From the NCBI RefSeq assembly GCF_000717655.1, contig NZ_JNZY01000033.1, forward strand, positions 1-64,000: a stretch of DNA of 64,000 bases, in the 5' to 3' direction. This document shows positions 57,204-64,000 of the stretch, one piece after another; the first letter of the stretch is position 1, and each line of letters begins with the position of its first letter. Under the pieces are notes generated by a model. That model had not been told where the DNA came from. It saw only the letters and a list, made by a program, of their open reading frames with translations, and did not search any database. The position numbers were made by a program, and so were the translations under genes. The DNA comes from Streptomyces katrae. Lineage in GTDB: Bacteria > Actinomycetota > Actinomycetes > Streptomycetales > Streptomycetaceae.

Positions 57204-57698
57204 ATGAGTGACAGCAACCACCGTCCGCCGCTGGCCGTCTTCGACATCGACAACACCCTGGCCGACACCGACCACCGCCAGCACTTCCTGGAGCGCCGTC
57301 CCCGGGACTGGGACGGCTTCTTCGGCGCGGCCCCGGCCGACCCGCCGCTCGCGCGCGGGGTGGCGCTGGCGGTCGGGCAGGCGGCCGACTGCGAGGTCGT
57401 GTACCTGACCGGGCGCCCGGAGCGGTGCCGCGCGGACACGGAGGAGTGGCTGGACCGGCACGGGCTGCCCGAGGGGCGGGTGTGGATGCGCGGGAACCAG
57501 GACCGCAGGCCGGCCCGGACCACCAAGCTGGAGGTGCTGCGGCGGATCGCCCGGGGCCGCGAGGTGCGGATGCTCGTGGACGACGACGAGCTCGTCTGCC
57601 AGGCGGCGCGCGCCGCGGGCTTCAAGGTGGTCCTGGCGGACTGGGCTGCGGAGGCGCCGGAGCTCGAGTCCGCCCAGGAGGGCGAAGGCCGCACCTGA
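57204..57698 (+). CDS. HAD-superfamily phosphatase (PNKP-like)
   Basis: A 164-residue HAD protein. The nucleophile motif VFDIDNTLADTDHR is at residues 12-25, motif II in VVYLTGRPERCR, and the Asp pair in RMLVDDDELVCQAARAAGFK. The layout resembles the small polynucleotide-kinase 3' phosphatase-like HADs of actinobacteria. The substrate is unknown. It diverges from the LLM gene. Confidence 0.82.
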   Translation: MSDSNHRPPLAVFDIDNTLADTDHRQHFLERRPRDWDGFFGAAPADPPLARGVALAVGQAADCEVVYLTGRPERCRADTEEWLDRHGLPEGRVWMRGNQDRRPARTTKLEVLRRIARGREVRMLVDDDELVCQAARAAGFKVVLADWAAEAPELESAQEGEGRT

Positions 57699-57786
57699 CG
57701 CCGGCGCTCGCGGTCTTTCCGCTCTTCCTCGGTGGCGGGCCGCGCCTCGTCGGCCACGGCCCTGCCCGCGGGCCGGTGCCCGCCGC

Positions 57787-58392
57787 CTACCGGACCAGCG
57801 CGAAGGTAGCGGCTGCGACGGCCCCGCCCACGGCAGCGCCCACGAGGACCTGGGCCAGGGTGTGGTCCTTGAGCTCGACCCGGGACCAGCCGACGACGGC
57901 GACCACCGCGTAGGCGAGGAGCACCCAGGGCCCGTACGTCATGGTGAGCATCGCGACGCTTCCGGAGGAGACGGCGGCATGCACGCTGATCTTCCAGGCA
58001 GGGGTCACGGCGAGGAGGGCCGCCAGGGTGACCAGCATGGCCGCGATCAGCGCAATCATGGTCCGGGGTGCGCTGAAGGCACCCAGCAACGCGATACCGG
58101 TGGCGACCGAGCCGATGATGAAGGTCATCACGATGATGCGCTGCTGCCGCTGGCCGACGTGCCGGTCGGCCCAGCGGCCGCGGCGGATGCCGTACTTGAT
58201 GAAGGCCAGCGGAATGACCGCGGCGAACAGGCAGCCGAGGAGCCCCCATCCGATCCCGGCGAAGCGGCCGGTGTGCCAGCCGATGAGGACGGTGTCGGCG
58301 ATGATCCACGTCTTGGGATCGAGACCGTCGGTGACCAGGCGCGCGGCGCGGGACTCGTCGGGCCGGGTGACCGGGGTGATCGTGGTCGTCAC
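57787..58392 (-). CDS. PAP2-like small membrane protein (module gene 4)
   Basis: A 201-residue membrane protein starting at a GTG that overlaps the stop of the preceding gene (GTGA). About five hydrophobic segments are present. The C-terminal stretch WSRVELKDHTLAQVLVGAAVGGA matches the last motif of PAP2 phosphatases with its His, but the two earlier acid-phosphatase motifs are not recognisable, so activity is doubtful. It is the last gene of the XRE-ImmA-7TM module. Confidence 0.78.
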   Translation of the reverse strand: MTTTITPVTRPDESRAARLVTDGLDPKTWIIADTVLIGWHTGRFAGIGWGLLGCLFAAVIPLAFIKYGIRRGRWADRHVGQRQQRIIVMTFIIGSVATGIALLGAFSAPRTMIALIAAMLVTLAALLAVTPAWKISVHAAVSSGSVAMLTMTYGPWVLLAYAVVAVVGWSRVELKDHTLAQVLVGAAVGGAVAAATFALVR

Positions 58393-59558
58393 GCCGTCGT
58401 CTCCTTGCTGGTCGTGGTGAGGAACGCGTCGGCCACGGGGGAGTGGTAGACCCGGGCGAGCTGCATGAGCCGCGAAACCTCTGTGGCGAAGTCGAGTTCG
58501 TCGATTCCGACGGGGCCCGGCTCCTGGGTGCTTCCGGCGGGCAGGGCGCCGCGGGCCTTGCCCTCGCGTGCTGCTCGCATCCAGAGGGCTTCGGCCGCCG
58601 GACTCGTCGCCGGGTCGAACCCTGCCTGCCGCGCGGCGCGCTGCGCCCGCTCGCGTACGTCGTCGTCGGCGTAGGCGTCGAGGGCCAGGGCGGCGTCGCG
58701 TATCTCGATCACCCGCCGGTACAGCCGCAGGCGGGGGCTGCGCAGGAGCCCGGTCCTGAGGACGATGTCGGGAGTGACCGCGGTCAGGTCCTGCCACAGC
58801 GGCTGGAGCTGCCGGTGGTGCCGGCCGTCCTGGACGGTGCGCCAGGCCACGCCGAACGCGGGGATGCTGCTTCCGACGAGGATGAAGCCGATCGCGACGT
58901 ACTTCAGGGCATCGGTGGCGTTGTCGACCGCGATGTCGCCGGTGCTGTCCGTGAGGCCGGCGACACGGCTCGTCATGTACCCGGACCGCACCAGGGTGTA
59001 GAGGACGCCGACGGCGGTTCCGATGCCCATGAGGCGTACGCCGGTCCGCAGCCACCGGGCACTGGCGTGCCGCGCGCTGCCCCAGAAGAGCCAGGTGGCG
59101 GTGGCCATCGCGATGCCGAGGTAGGTGACGAAGACGAGGTAGTAAGCCGTGGCCCAGCCGTTGCCCGCGCTCTCCTCGAAGAAGTCGGTCATCTCGTGGG
59201 GCCGCGGCACGAAGAAGACGAAGAGCACCGCCATGGCCGTCATCGCGGTCAGGGCGACGTAGTGGCGGGCTCGCAGCCGACGGCCGGTCTCCGGCCGGGC
59301 GATGGCGACGACGAAGTCGACGACCGCGCCGGCCGCGATCACGCCCAGCCAGTGCTTGACGAGGGTGGACAGGTTGTTGACTCCCGCCCGGTCGTCCAAG
59401 GCGTGCATCAGCCCGGGGAGACGGAGCGTCATGGAGAGGGTCAGGGCGGCGAACGCCATCCACAGAGCTCGTTGCTTGACGGTGCGGACGGCTGAGGGGA
59501 CCCGCCAGGCCGTCACCGCCCAGAGCATGCCCAAGACGGCGATTTCGAGGTGCTTCAC
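58389..59558 (-). CDS. Seven-helix MAB_1171c/DUF6545-like membrane protein (module gene 3)
   Basis: A 389-residue protein beginning at a GTG one base after the ImmA-like stop. Seven hydrophobic segments fill residues 5-245 (among them LWMAFAALTLSMTLRLPG, LGVIAAGAVVDFVVAIA, AYYLVFVTYLGIAMATATWL and ALKYVAIGFILVGSSIPAFG). A soluble C-terminal domain of about 140 residues follows (LQPLWQDLTAVTPDIVLRTG, RLYRRVIEIRDAALALDAYA). This layout is that of the MAB_1171c family, annotated as putative transporters without experimental support. The 7-TM-plus-tail form would also suit a sensor. Confidence 0.8.
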   Translation of the reverse strand: MKHLEIAVLGMLWAVTAWRVPSAVRTVKQRALWMAFAALTLSMTLRLPGLMHALDDRAGVNNLSTLVKHWLGVIAAGAVVDFVVAIARPETGRRLRARHYVALTAMTAMAVLFVFFVPRPHEMTDFFEESAGNGWATAYYLVFVTYLGIAMATATWLFWGSARHASARWLRTGVRLMGIGTAVGVLYTLVRSGYMTSRVAGLTDSTGDIAVDNATDALKYVAIGFILVGSSIPAFGVAWRTVQDGRHHRQLQPLWQDLTAVTPDIVLRTGLLRSPRLRLYRRVIEIRDAALALDAYADDDVRERAQRAARQAGFDPATSPAAEALWMRAAREGKARGALPAGSTQEPGPVGIDELDFATEVSRLMQLARVYHSPVADAFLTTTSKETTA

Positions 59559-59559
59559 T

Positions 59560-60255
59560 TCACGACCACGTGTTTCGAACGGGGTGCCCGAGGGCGTCAT
59601 GGAGGCGTACGAGACGGTCCTCGGCCTCGCTGGAGGTCGAGTGCGTCGTGTAGCGGCCGGCCCGCTCGTGGATGAGCGTGGCCAGGGTCTCTGCCTGTCG
59701 CTCCTGCGGGCTCGCGAACTTGCTCCGCCCCATGAGGTGCGCCAGGCGGTCGATGTCGAGGCCGAGTTCCTCGTCGATCGATTCGGTCATGCGGGCCACG
59801 CTCCTGATCCGGGCCGCCTCGGCGCGGATGATGGAAGCCACGGGGAGGTCGGGGCGGTCGAGACCGGAGACGGTCGTCTGGGTGCGCGCCAGCAGGTGGT
59901 GGAAGTGCTCGGAGGCGCGGGCGATCTCGTCCTCGGACGGCTGTGCCGGCAGGTCGAGTTCGGGAGCGACGTGACCGAGCAGCATGTGGGAGATCTCGTG
60001 GAGGACGATCTGCACCTTGAGGATCTCCGCCGCGACGGCGTCGTAGAAGACGAGGTCCGCGACCTCCAGGCCGAGCCAGATCCCGCAGGGCAGGGCCGGG
60101 TCGGGAGGCCCGTCGAGAGGCAGCAGGATCAGCGGCCGGCCGCGCTGCTCGGCTATGCCCGCGCAGAAGACCTCGAGGTCGAACGGTTGGGGGATGACGA
60201 GTTGGTCGGCAACGGCGGTGCACTCCGCATCGGCGCGCTTCCACCACCGCCGCAT
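59560..60255 (-). CDS. ImmA/IrrE-type HExxH peptidase (module gene 2)
   Basis: A 231-residue soluble protein with GGGGAG seven bases before the ATG. The zinc motif VLHEISHMLLGH (HExxH) is near residue 95, after LVFYDAVAAEILKVQI. The C-terminal half is helical (SIIRAEAARIRSVARMTESI, AETLATLIHERAGRY). ImmA/IrrE peptidases cleave a partner XRE repressor, as in ICEBs1 and in Deinococcus stress control. An XRE gene stands 178 bases upstream, which supports the same role here. It is followed by the seven-helix gene after one base. Confidence 0.82.
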   Translation of the reverse strand: MRRWWKRADAECTAVADQLVIPQPFDLEVFCAGIAEQRGRPLILLPLDGPPDPALPCGIWLGLEVADLVFYDAVAAEILKVQIVLHEISHMLLGHVAPELDLPAQPSEDEIARASEHFHHLLARTQTTVSGLDRPDLPVASIIRAEAARIRSVARMTESIDEELGLDIDRLAHLMGRSKFASPQERQAETLATLIHERAGRYTTHSTSSEAEDRLVRLHDALGHPVRNTWS

Positions 60256-60392
60256 AGCCGCACTCCCCGCCCGTCAGCTCTCTCCGGCGTGGAGCTCAAC
60301 TGCTCCATGCCGTTCGCTTGCTTCGCACTCCTGATCGGCTCGAGGGTAGCCGGAAGCGTGCGGTGGCGGAAAAAGGGCGTATCGACAGACCG

Positions 60393-60406
60393 AAACACGC
60401 TTGTTT
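60393..60406. promoter_or_regulatory. Palindrome AAACA-N4-TGTTT before the ImmA-like gene
   Basis: AAACACGCTTGTTT lies about 140 bases upstream of the peptidase start, between the XRE stop and the peptidase gene. It is a perfect five-base inverted repeat with a four-base spacer and suits an XRE dimer. It suggests that genes 2-4 have their own regulated promoter. Confidence 0.5.
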
Positions 60407-60433
60407 ACGCGGGTCGTGTGGCTGAATCGCGTC

Positions 60434-60955
60434 TCACGATTCCTTGGGGCGGCGACGGCGGGGCTTCACGTCCGGCAGCCCTTCGGCCTTCCGGAGCTGC
60501 TTGATCAAGCCGGTGACGGACCTCATGGACCCGGCGGACAGCCCACTGAGGCGGAAGGCCGCGGCCTTGACCTGCTCGTCCTCCAGGACCTGGGCGAACT
60601 CGTCGGCCGCGGCGGCCTTGCCCATCTCCTCCCGAAGCCGCGAGATCCTCTCCTCGATCCGCTGCTCGATCGCGTCGGCGTTCTCGCCGTCGGCGAGGTA
60701 TCCGACGGTGACGCCGAAGAAGTTGGCGATCGCGCGGATCGAGTCGATGCCGGGGTTCGGATTGTTGTTCAAGCGGATGGTCTGGACCGTGCCGTGCGAG
60801 ACGGAGGGGCCGGGCATCTGCTTCGTTCCGTCGGCGATCTCTTGGTACGTGTACGGACCGCGGCCCGCCGGGTGGATCGTCTCGATCAAGAAACCGAGGC
60901 GGTCGCCCATGGTGTCTCGCCGGCCGGTGGGGGTCTCCTCACCCATCACCGTCAC
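60434..60955 (-). CDS. XRE-family HTH regulator (module gene 1)
   Basis: A 173-residue regulator. The HTH occupies about residues 18-80 (LGFLIETIHPAGRGPYTYQE, SVSHGTVQTIRLNNNPNPGI) and the segment IRAIANFFGVTVGYLADGE is the usual end of such domains. A coiled-coil-like helical part follows (AIEQRIEERISRLREEMGKA), which may give oligomers or the peptidase cleavage site. The tail is basic (KPRRRRPKES). Start options are GTG 60955, GTG 60949 or ATG 60946; GGGAG at about 60960 favours the later ones. Operator-like repeats lie just upstream. Confidence 0.82.
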   Translation of the reverse strand: MTVMGEETPTGRRDTMGDRLGFLIETIHPAGRGPYTYQEIADGTKQMPGPSVSHGTVQTIRLNNNPNPGIDSIRAIANFFGVTVGYLADGENADAIEQRIEERISRLREEMGKAAAADEFAQVLEDEQVKAAAFRLSGLSAGSMRSVTGLIKQLRKAEGLPDVKPRRRRPKES

Positions 60956-60966
60956 TGCTCCCGTCT

Positions 60967-60998
60967 ACTGCTGGGTCCCCTGGTCCACTGCTGGACCA
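60967..60998 (-). promoter_or_regulatory. Operator of the XRE gene
   Basis: A perfect inverted repeat TGGTCCACTGCTGGACCA occupies 60981-60998. Its core ACTGCTGG occurs again at 60967-60974, exactly 20 bases away, two helical turns. Both lie just downstream of a leftward -10 box, so binding would block transcription. The XRE protein is the obvious candidate for binding it. Confidence 0.62.
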
Positions 60999-61008
60999 CC
61001 ACCCTCAT

Positions 61009-61014
61009 TATCTA
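61009..61014 (-). promoter_or_regulatory. -10 box for the XRE gene
   Basis: Read leftward the hexamer is TAGATA, followed by ATG, within TAGATAAT. It would start transcription near 61002, immediately before the operator. No clear -35 element is seen. Confidence 0.42.
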
Positions 61015-61125
61015 CCGGCCTAGATGGATCTCGCCACACAGTGCAACGAAGTCCGTCTACCCGGCTAGCGGACACCGGTGAAAGTGACCCACGCCACGTC
61101 GGTGCACGCGCACCTCGCCAGTCGC

Positions 61126-61182
61126 TTGACAGGGCGTATGAGGGACGACGTATGTTCATCCAGCCATCTAGTGCGCTAGATG
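61126..61182 (+). promoter_or_regulatory. Orphan promoter with palindromic operator
   Basis: A consensus -35 TTGACA (61126-61131) is followed by TATGTT at 61151 (spacing 19) or CGTATG (spacing 17). Then comes a perfect palindrome CATCTAGTGCGCTAGATG (61165-61182), arms CATCTAG and CTAGATG, typical of GntR- or XRE-type operators. No recognisable gene follows rightward; only a 14-codon frame begins at 61180. It may be the remains of a lost regulator gene or drive a short RNA. Confidence 0.5.
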
Positions 61183-61232
61183 CAACGGGGCTCAACGCTC
61201 GACGCTTCACGTCTAGCTCACTGAGCCGCCGT

Positions 61233-61255
61233 CGCGCCCCCTTGCCGGGGGCGCG
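61233..61255. terminator. Strong hairpin, terminator of the ECF41 gene
   Basis: CGCGCCCCC and GGGGGCGCG form a perfect nine-pair stem with loop TTGCC, about 95 bases beyond the leftward stop of the ECF41 sigma gene. It could end transcription from both sides, including from the orphan promoter. Confidence 0.6.
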
Positions 61256-61348
61256 ATGCCCCGGGAGCTGGACCGCCCCGGCCGTGGGCTGGGGGACGGG
61301 GGTCCGCAGCCCACGCGGGGCGGTCGGCTTGCCGGTGGGAGCAAGAGC

Positions 61349-62245
61349 TCACCGCAGGGTGAGCGGGGTCTCGGATTCGACGCGGGACAGCTTCTCCGGA
61401 TTGCGGACGTAGTACAGGCCCGTGATGCGTGCGTCCTCGACACGGATCGCCAGGATGCCGTCGATCTCGCCGTTCAGACGCAGGACGAGTGCCGGGTTGC
61501 CGTTGACCACGGTGGGGTCGCTGGTGAGCGCGCCTCCGTTCTTGCCGGCGCCGCCGATGATGAAGCGGGCCACCTTGTCCGCGCTGATGATCGGCCGCGG
61601 CGCGGCCTGCTTGATGCCGCCGCCGTCGCTCACCAGGACGGCCTCGGGGGCGAGCACGTCGAGGAGGCCCTGCAGGTCCCCGGTGTCGAGCGCACGCCGG
61701 AACGACTCCAGGACCGCCCGGGTCTGGCTCGGGGAGACCACCTCGCGAGGGCGGCGGGCATCGACGTGCCGGCGGGCGCGGTGCGCGATCTGGCGGACGG
61801 CCGCCGGGCTCTTGTCGACGGCCGCCGCGATCTCCTCGTAGCTGACGTCGAAGGCCTCGCGCAGCACGAAGACGGCGCGCTCCGTCGGCGACAACGTCTC
61901 GAGGACGAGCATCATCGCCATCGACACGCTCTCGGCGAGCTCGGCGTCCTCGGCCACGTCCGGAGCGGTGAGCAGCGGCTCGGGCAGCCAGGGGCCGACG
62001 TACGCCTCCTTGCGGCGGCTCATCGTACGCAGCCGGTTGAGCGCCTGCCGGGTCGTGATCCGGACCAGGTACGCGCGCTGGTCGCGCACCTGCTCCAAGT
62101 CGACCTCGACCCACCGCAGCCAGGTCTCCTGGAGGACGTCTTCCGCGTCGGCCGCCGATCCGAGCATCTCGTAGGCGACGGTGAAGAGCAGGTTGCGGTG
62201 GGCGACGAACGTCTCGGTCGCCGGGTCGGTGGCGTGGTCGCTCAT
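61349..62245 (-). CDS. sigJ: ECF41-family sigma factor (SigJ-like) with SnoaL-like domain
   Basis: A 298-residue sigma factor. Region 2 includes TVAYEMLGSAADAEDVLQET and region 4 LSPTERAVFVLREAFDVSYEE. The linker motif YVGPWLPEPLL and the C-terminal SnoaL-like extension (about 185-298) with VLVSDGGGIKQA and VRNPEKL (NPDKL-like) are the marks of ECF41 proteins, whose C-terminal domain replaces an anti-sigma factor. The partner oxidoreductase gene is immediately upstream in the same direction. The ATG at 62245 has GAGGGCGAG before it. Confidence 0.88.
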   Translation of the reverse strand: MSDHATDPATETFVAHRNLLFTVAYEMLGSAADAEDVLQETWLRWVEVDLEQVRDQRAYLVRITTRQALNRLRTMSRRKEAYVGPWLPEPLLTAPDVAEDAELAESVSMAMMLVLETLSPTERAVFVLREAFDVSYEEIAAAVDKSPAAVRQIAHRARRHVDARRPREVVSPSQTRAVLESFRRALDTGDLQGLLDVLAPEAVLVSDGGGIKQAAPRPIISADKVARFIIGGAGKNGGALTSDPTVVNGNPALVLRLNGEIDGILAIRVEDARITGLYYVRNPEKLSRVESETPLTLR

Positions 62246-62295
62246 GTCTCGCCCTCTCGTTCGTGGGTAGGGGTTCGATCTGATCATCTGTCCGG

Positions 62296-63492
62296 TCAGC
62301 GGGTGGTCAGTGCCTCGCTGCGCCTGGCTTCCAGCACAGGCTGACGCTTGGCGTCCTTGGCCCAGGCCCACTTGAACGAACCGGGGTTGCTCGCCTCGTT
62401 GGCCAGCTGCTTGACGGTGCCCCGGCAGATCAGCTCCTTGAGCTTCGCGGCAGGGCGACCGTCGAGGTGGAGCCTCATCGCGCGGTCGTTCCTGCGTGCG
62501 ACCTGGAAGATGCCGGTCCGGCGGCCCAGGCTGATGCACTGGCCGACGAACCCCAGGGCGAGCGGCGCGGGCTGCTCACCCGCGATCCGGTTGAGCACGG
62601 TGTCGGCGGCGTGTCCGCCCAGCGGCCCGGCGGCCTGGCAGCTCATCCGGAACGGCAGGTCCGACGGCGCCGCCGAATCACCGGCCGCGACGATGCGTAC
62701 GTCGTCCACGCTCGTCAGGGTCTCGTCCGTGAGCAGGCGGCCCACGGCGTCGGTGCTCAGCCCGCTGCGCGCGGCCAGGTCCGGCACGCCGAACCCGGCG
62801 GTCCAGATGGTCACCGTGCTAGGGAGCCTGCGGCCGTCGGCGAGTTCCACGGCATCACGCGTCACCGCCGTCACCTTCGCGCCGGGGCCTTCGATCACGG
62901 TCACACCGAGTGCGGCCAGCCGCTCGGCGACCGAGCGCCGGCCCCGCGGGTGCAGGTAGGGGCCCAGCACGTCGCCGCAGACCAGGGTCACGGTCCGGCC
63001 CGCCTCCGCCAGCTCGGCGGCGGTCTCGATGCCCGTCGGACCGGCTCCGACGACGGTCACCGGAGCCGTGGCGGGAGCGGCGTCGACGATCTGCCGCAGC
63101 TGCCGTGCTTCCTCGAGGTCGGCAAGGGGGTGGGCGAACTCGGCCGCTCCGGGCACGTGCGGGTCGGCGCTGCCGCTGCCCACCGCGTAGATGAGGTAGT
63201 CGTAGCCGACCGCACCGCCGCTCGCCAGGGTCACACGGCGCCCGGCCGCGTCGATCCGCGTCACGGTGTCCACCACCAGACCGATGCCCTCGGCCAGCAC
63301 CTCCCGGTAGTCGACGACCGCGTCGTGGGACCCGCCCACCACCTGGTGCAGGCGGATCCGCTCGACGAAGCTCGGGCGCGGGTTGATCAGAGTGACGCTC
63401 ACGTCGTCGCGCTGCGTCAGTCGATTGGCCGCCATGACCCCGGCGTACCCGCCGCCGATCACGATCACTTCGGTGTTCCCGGTCCCGGTCAC
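62296..63492 (-). CDS. NAD(P)/FAD-dependent oxidoreductase, ECF41 partner
   Basis: A 398-residue pyridine-nucleotide-disulphide-type flavoprotein. The GTG at 63492 has AAGGAG five bases upstream. FAD and NAD(P) loops are VIVIGGGYAGVMAANRLT and VTVVGAGPTGIETAAELAEAG, and DDVRIVAAGDSAAPSDLP is the second FAD motif. It resembles type II NADH dehydrogenase-like or carotenoid-type reductases of unknown substrate. ECF41 sigma genes usually sit beside such oxidoreductases, and the promoter at 63526-63552 fits that group. Confidence 0.88.
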   Translation of the reverse strand: MTGTGNTEVIVIGGGYAGVMAANRLTQRDDVSVTLINPRPSFVERIRLHQVVGGSHDAVVDYREVLAEGIGLVVDTVTRIDAAGRRVTLASGGAVGYDYLIYAVGSGSADPHVPGAAEFAHPLADLEEARQLRQIVDAAPATAPVTVVGAGPTGIETAAELAEAGRTVTLVCGDVLGPYLHPRGRRSVAERLAALGVTVIEGPGAKVTAVTRDAVELADGRRLPSTVTIWTAGFGVPDLAARSGLSTDAVGRLLTDETLTSVDDVRIVAAGDSAAPSDLPFRMSCQAAGPLGGHAADTVLNRIAGEQPAPLALGFVGQCISLGRRTGIFQVARRNDRAMRLHLDGRPAAKLKELICRGTVKQLANEASNPGSFKWAWAKDAKRQPVLEARRSEALTTR

Positions 63493-63525
63493 GGTGTCTC
63501 CTTCGTTTCTTGGCTTCGGCATCAA

Positions 63526-63552
63526 GACACCGCGCGGTCGATCGCTGTGACA
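63526..63552 (-). promoter_or_regulatory. ECF41-type promoter of the oxidoreductase-sigJ pair
   Basis: Read leftward, TGTCACA (63552-63546) is followed after 16 bases by TGTC (63529-63526). The known ECF41 promoter is TGTCACA-N15/16-CGTC, so the match is full at -35 and three of four at -10. It lies 34 bases before the GTG at 63492. Confidence 0.7.
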
Positions 63553-63774
63553 GGGTGTGAGCCGGATCACTCCACGCGCACGAAGTCACCCCCAGGCCCC
63601 CGTCCCGGCAGCCCCTGAACGTTCATCAGGGAACGTCCGTCATCGGGACCGATGAGTTTCTCCGCGATCCGCAGTCATAGATCATGGATGGTGCGCTGGA
63701 GCCGCGACTGCGGTCGCAGCCTGCACCCGATGTGACCTGCTGAGAACCAGACACGAGACACTGAGGAACCTGAG

Positions 63775-64000
63775 ATGCGTACCCTGATCAGCACCGCCTT
63801 CATCTCGCTCGACGGCGTCGTGGAGGCCCCGGGCGGCGAGCCCGGATACCGGAACTCCGGGTGGACCTTCAAGGACATCGAGTTCCTGCCCGAGGCGTTC
63901 GAGATCAAGGGCCGGGAGCAGAAGGAAGCCACCGCGATGATGCTGGGCCGGACCAGCTACGAGGCCTTCAGCCCGGTGTGGCCCGACATGGCGGACTTCG
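63775..64000 (+). CDS. Dihydrofolate reductase/RibD-like protein, N-terminal part (runs off right edge)
   Basis: The ATG at 63775 (GAGGAA upstream) opens a frame to the window end, 75 complete codons. The start RTLISTAFISLDGVVEAPGG and the segment MMLGRTSYEAFSPVWPDM match the bacterial dihydrofolate-reductase/RibD C-terminal family of unknown substrates. The rest of the protein is outside the window. Confidence 0.82.
   Translation, partial: MRTLISTAFISLDGVVEAPGGEPGYRNSGWTFKDIEFLPEAFEIKGREQKEATAMMLGRTSYEAFSPVWPDMADF

Overview
The window is high-G+C actinobacterial DNA, almost certainly a Streptomyces chromosome. The signs are GTG starts and GTGA/ATGA gene overlaps, and families typical of that genus: a DUF574-type methyltransferase, a PAS-GAF-PP2C-ATPase regulator, a class F sortase, an Rpf-LysM-M23 wall enzyme, LysX and ECF sigma factors. 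There are 47 supported coding regions, two of them cut by the window edges, plus one transposase pseudogene. I see no rRNA, tRNA, CRISPR array or intact mobile element. Very long shadow frames on both strands are composition artefacts and are left out.

Region 1 (1-8.6 kb) looks accessory. It holds the start of a secreted protein, an orphan UreD-like gene, a compact lasso-peptide cluster (precursor 2950-3060, cyclase, RRE protein, leader peptidase, ABC exporter to 7545) and an IS481-type transposase broken by frameshifts that begins right after the exporter. The lasso core LLGRSGNDRLVLSKN belongs to the citrulassin type.

Region 2 (8.6-39 kb) is mostly core-like: panD with a small GNAT and a racemase-like gene; 6-phosphogluconate dehydrogenase; a wall-lytic Rpf/LysM/M23 protein overlapped antisense by a DMT-family transporter; an atypical SDR with a zinc finger; an HD-domain protein; an epimerase; a lipase-maturation-factor/DUF1990/YndJ group with twin palindromic operators; a lipoprotein next to the PP2C regulator; a second Fpg/Nei-like glycosylase; an ECF sigma factor; a CapA lipoprotein; a universal stress protein divergent from lysX; a polysaccharide deacetylase; and a surface block with a class F sortase and two small secreted proteins that have hydrophobic-plus-Arg tails but no LPXTG.

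Region 3 (39-49 kb) joins signalling to respiration. A DUF574 methyltransferase is translationally coupled to a PAS-GGDEF-EAL c-di-GMP enzyme. A FAD monooxygenase faces its TetR regulator across a palindrome. A LysR regulator diverges from a complete sdhCAB operon.

Region 4 (49-64 kb) has a Stealth-type sugar-phosphate transferase, a Tat/lipobox histidine phosphatase, a membrane-anchored SGNH hydrolase, a UvrA-like ATPase, an LLM flavin enzyme and a HAD phosphatase. A tightly packed leftward module follows: an XRE regulator, an ImmA/IrrE-type HExxH peptidase, a seven-helix MAB_1171c/DUF6545-like protein and a PAP2-like membrane protein, with palindromes in front of its first two genes. The end of the window carries an ECF41 (SigJ-type) sigma factor, its partner NAD(P)/FAD oxidoreductase with a recognisable ECF41 promoter, and the start of a dihydrofolate-reductase-like gene. 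The best candidates for undescribed biology are the XRE-ImmA-7TM-PAP2 module, the methyltransferase/c-di-GMP pair, and this version of the citrulassin-type lasso cluster.
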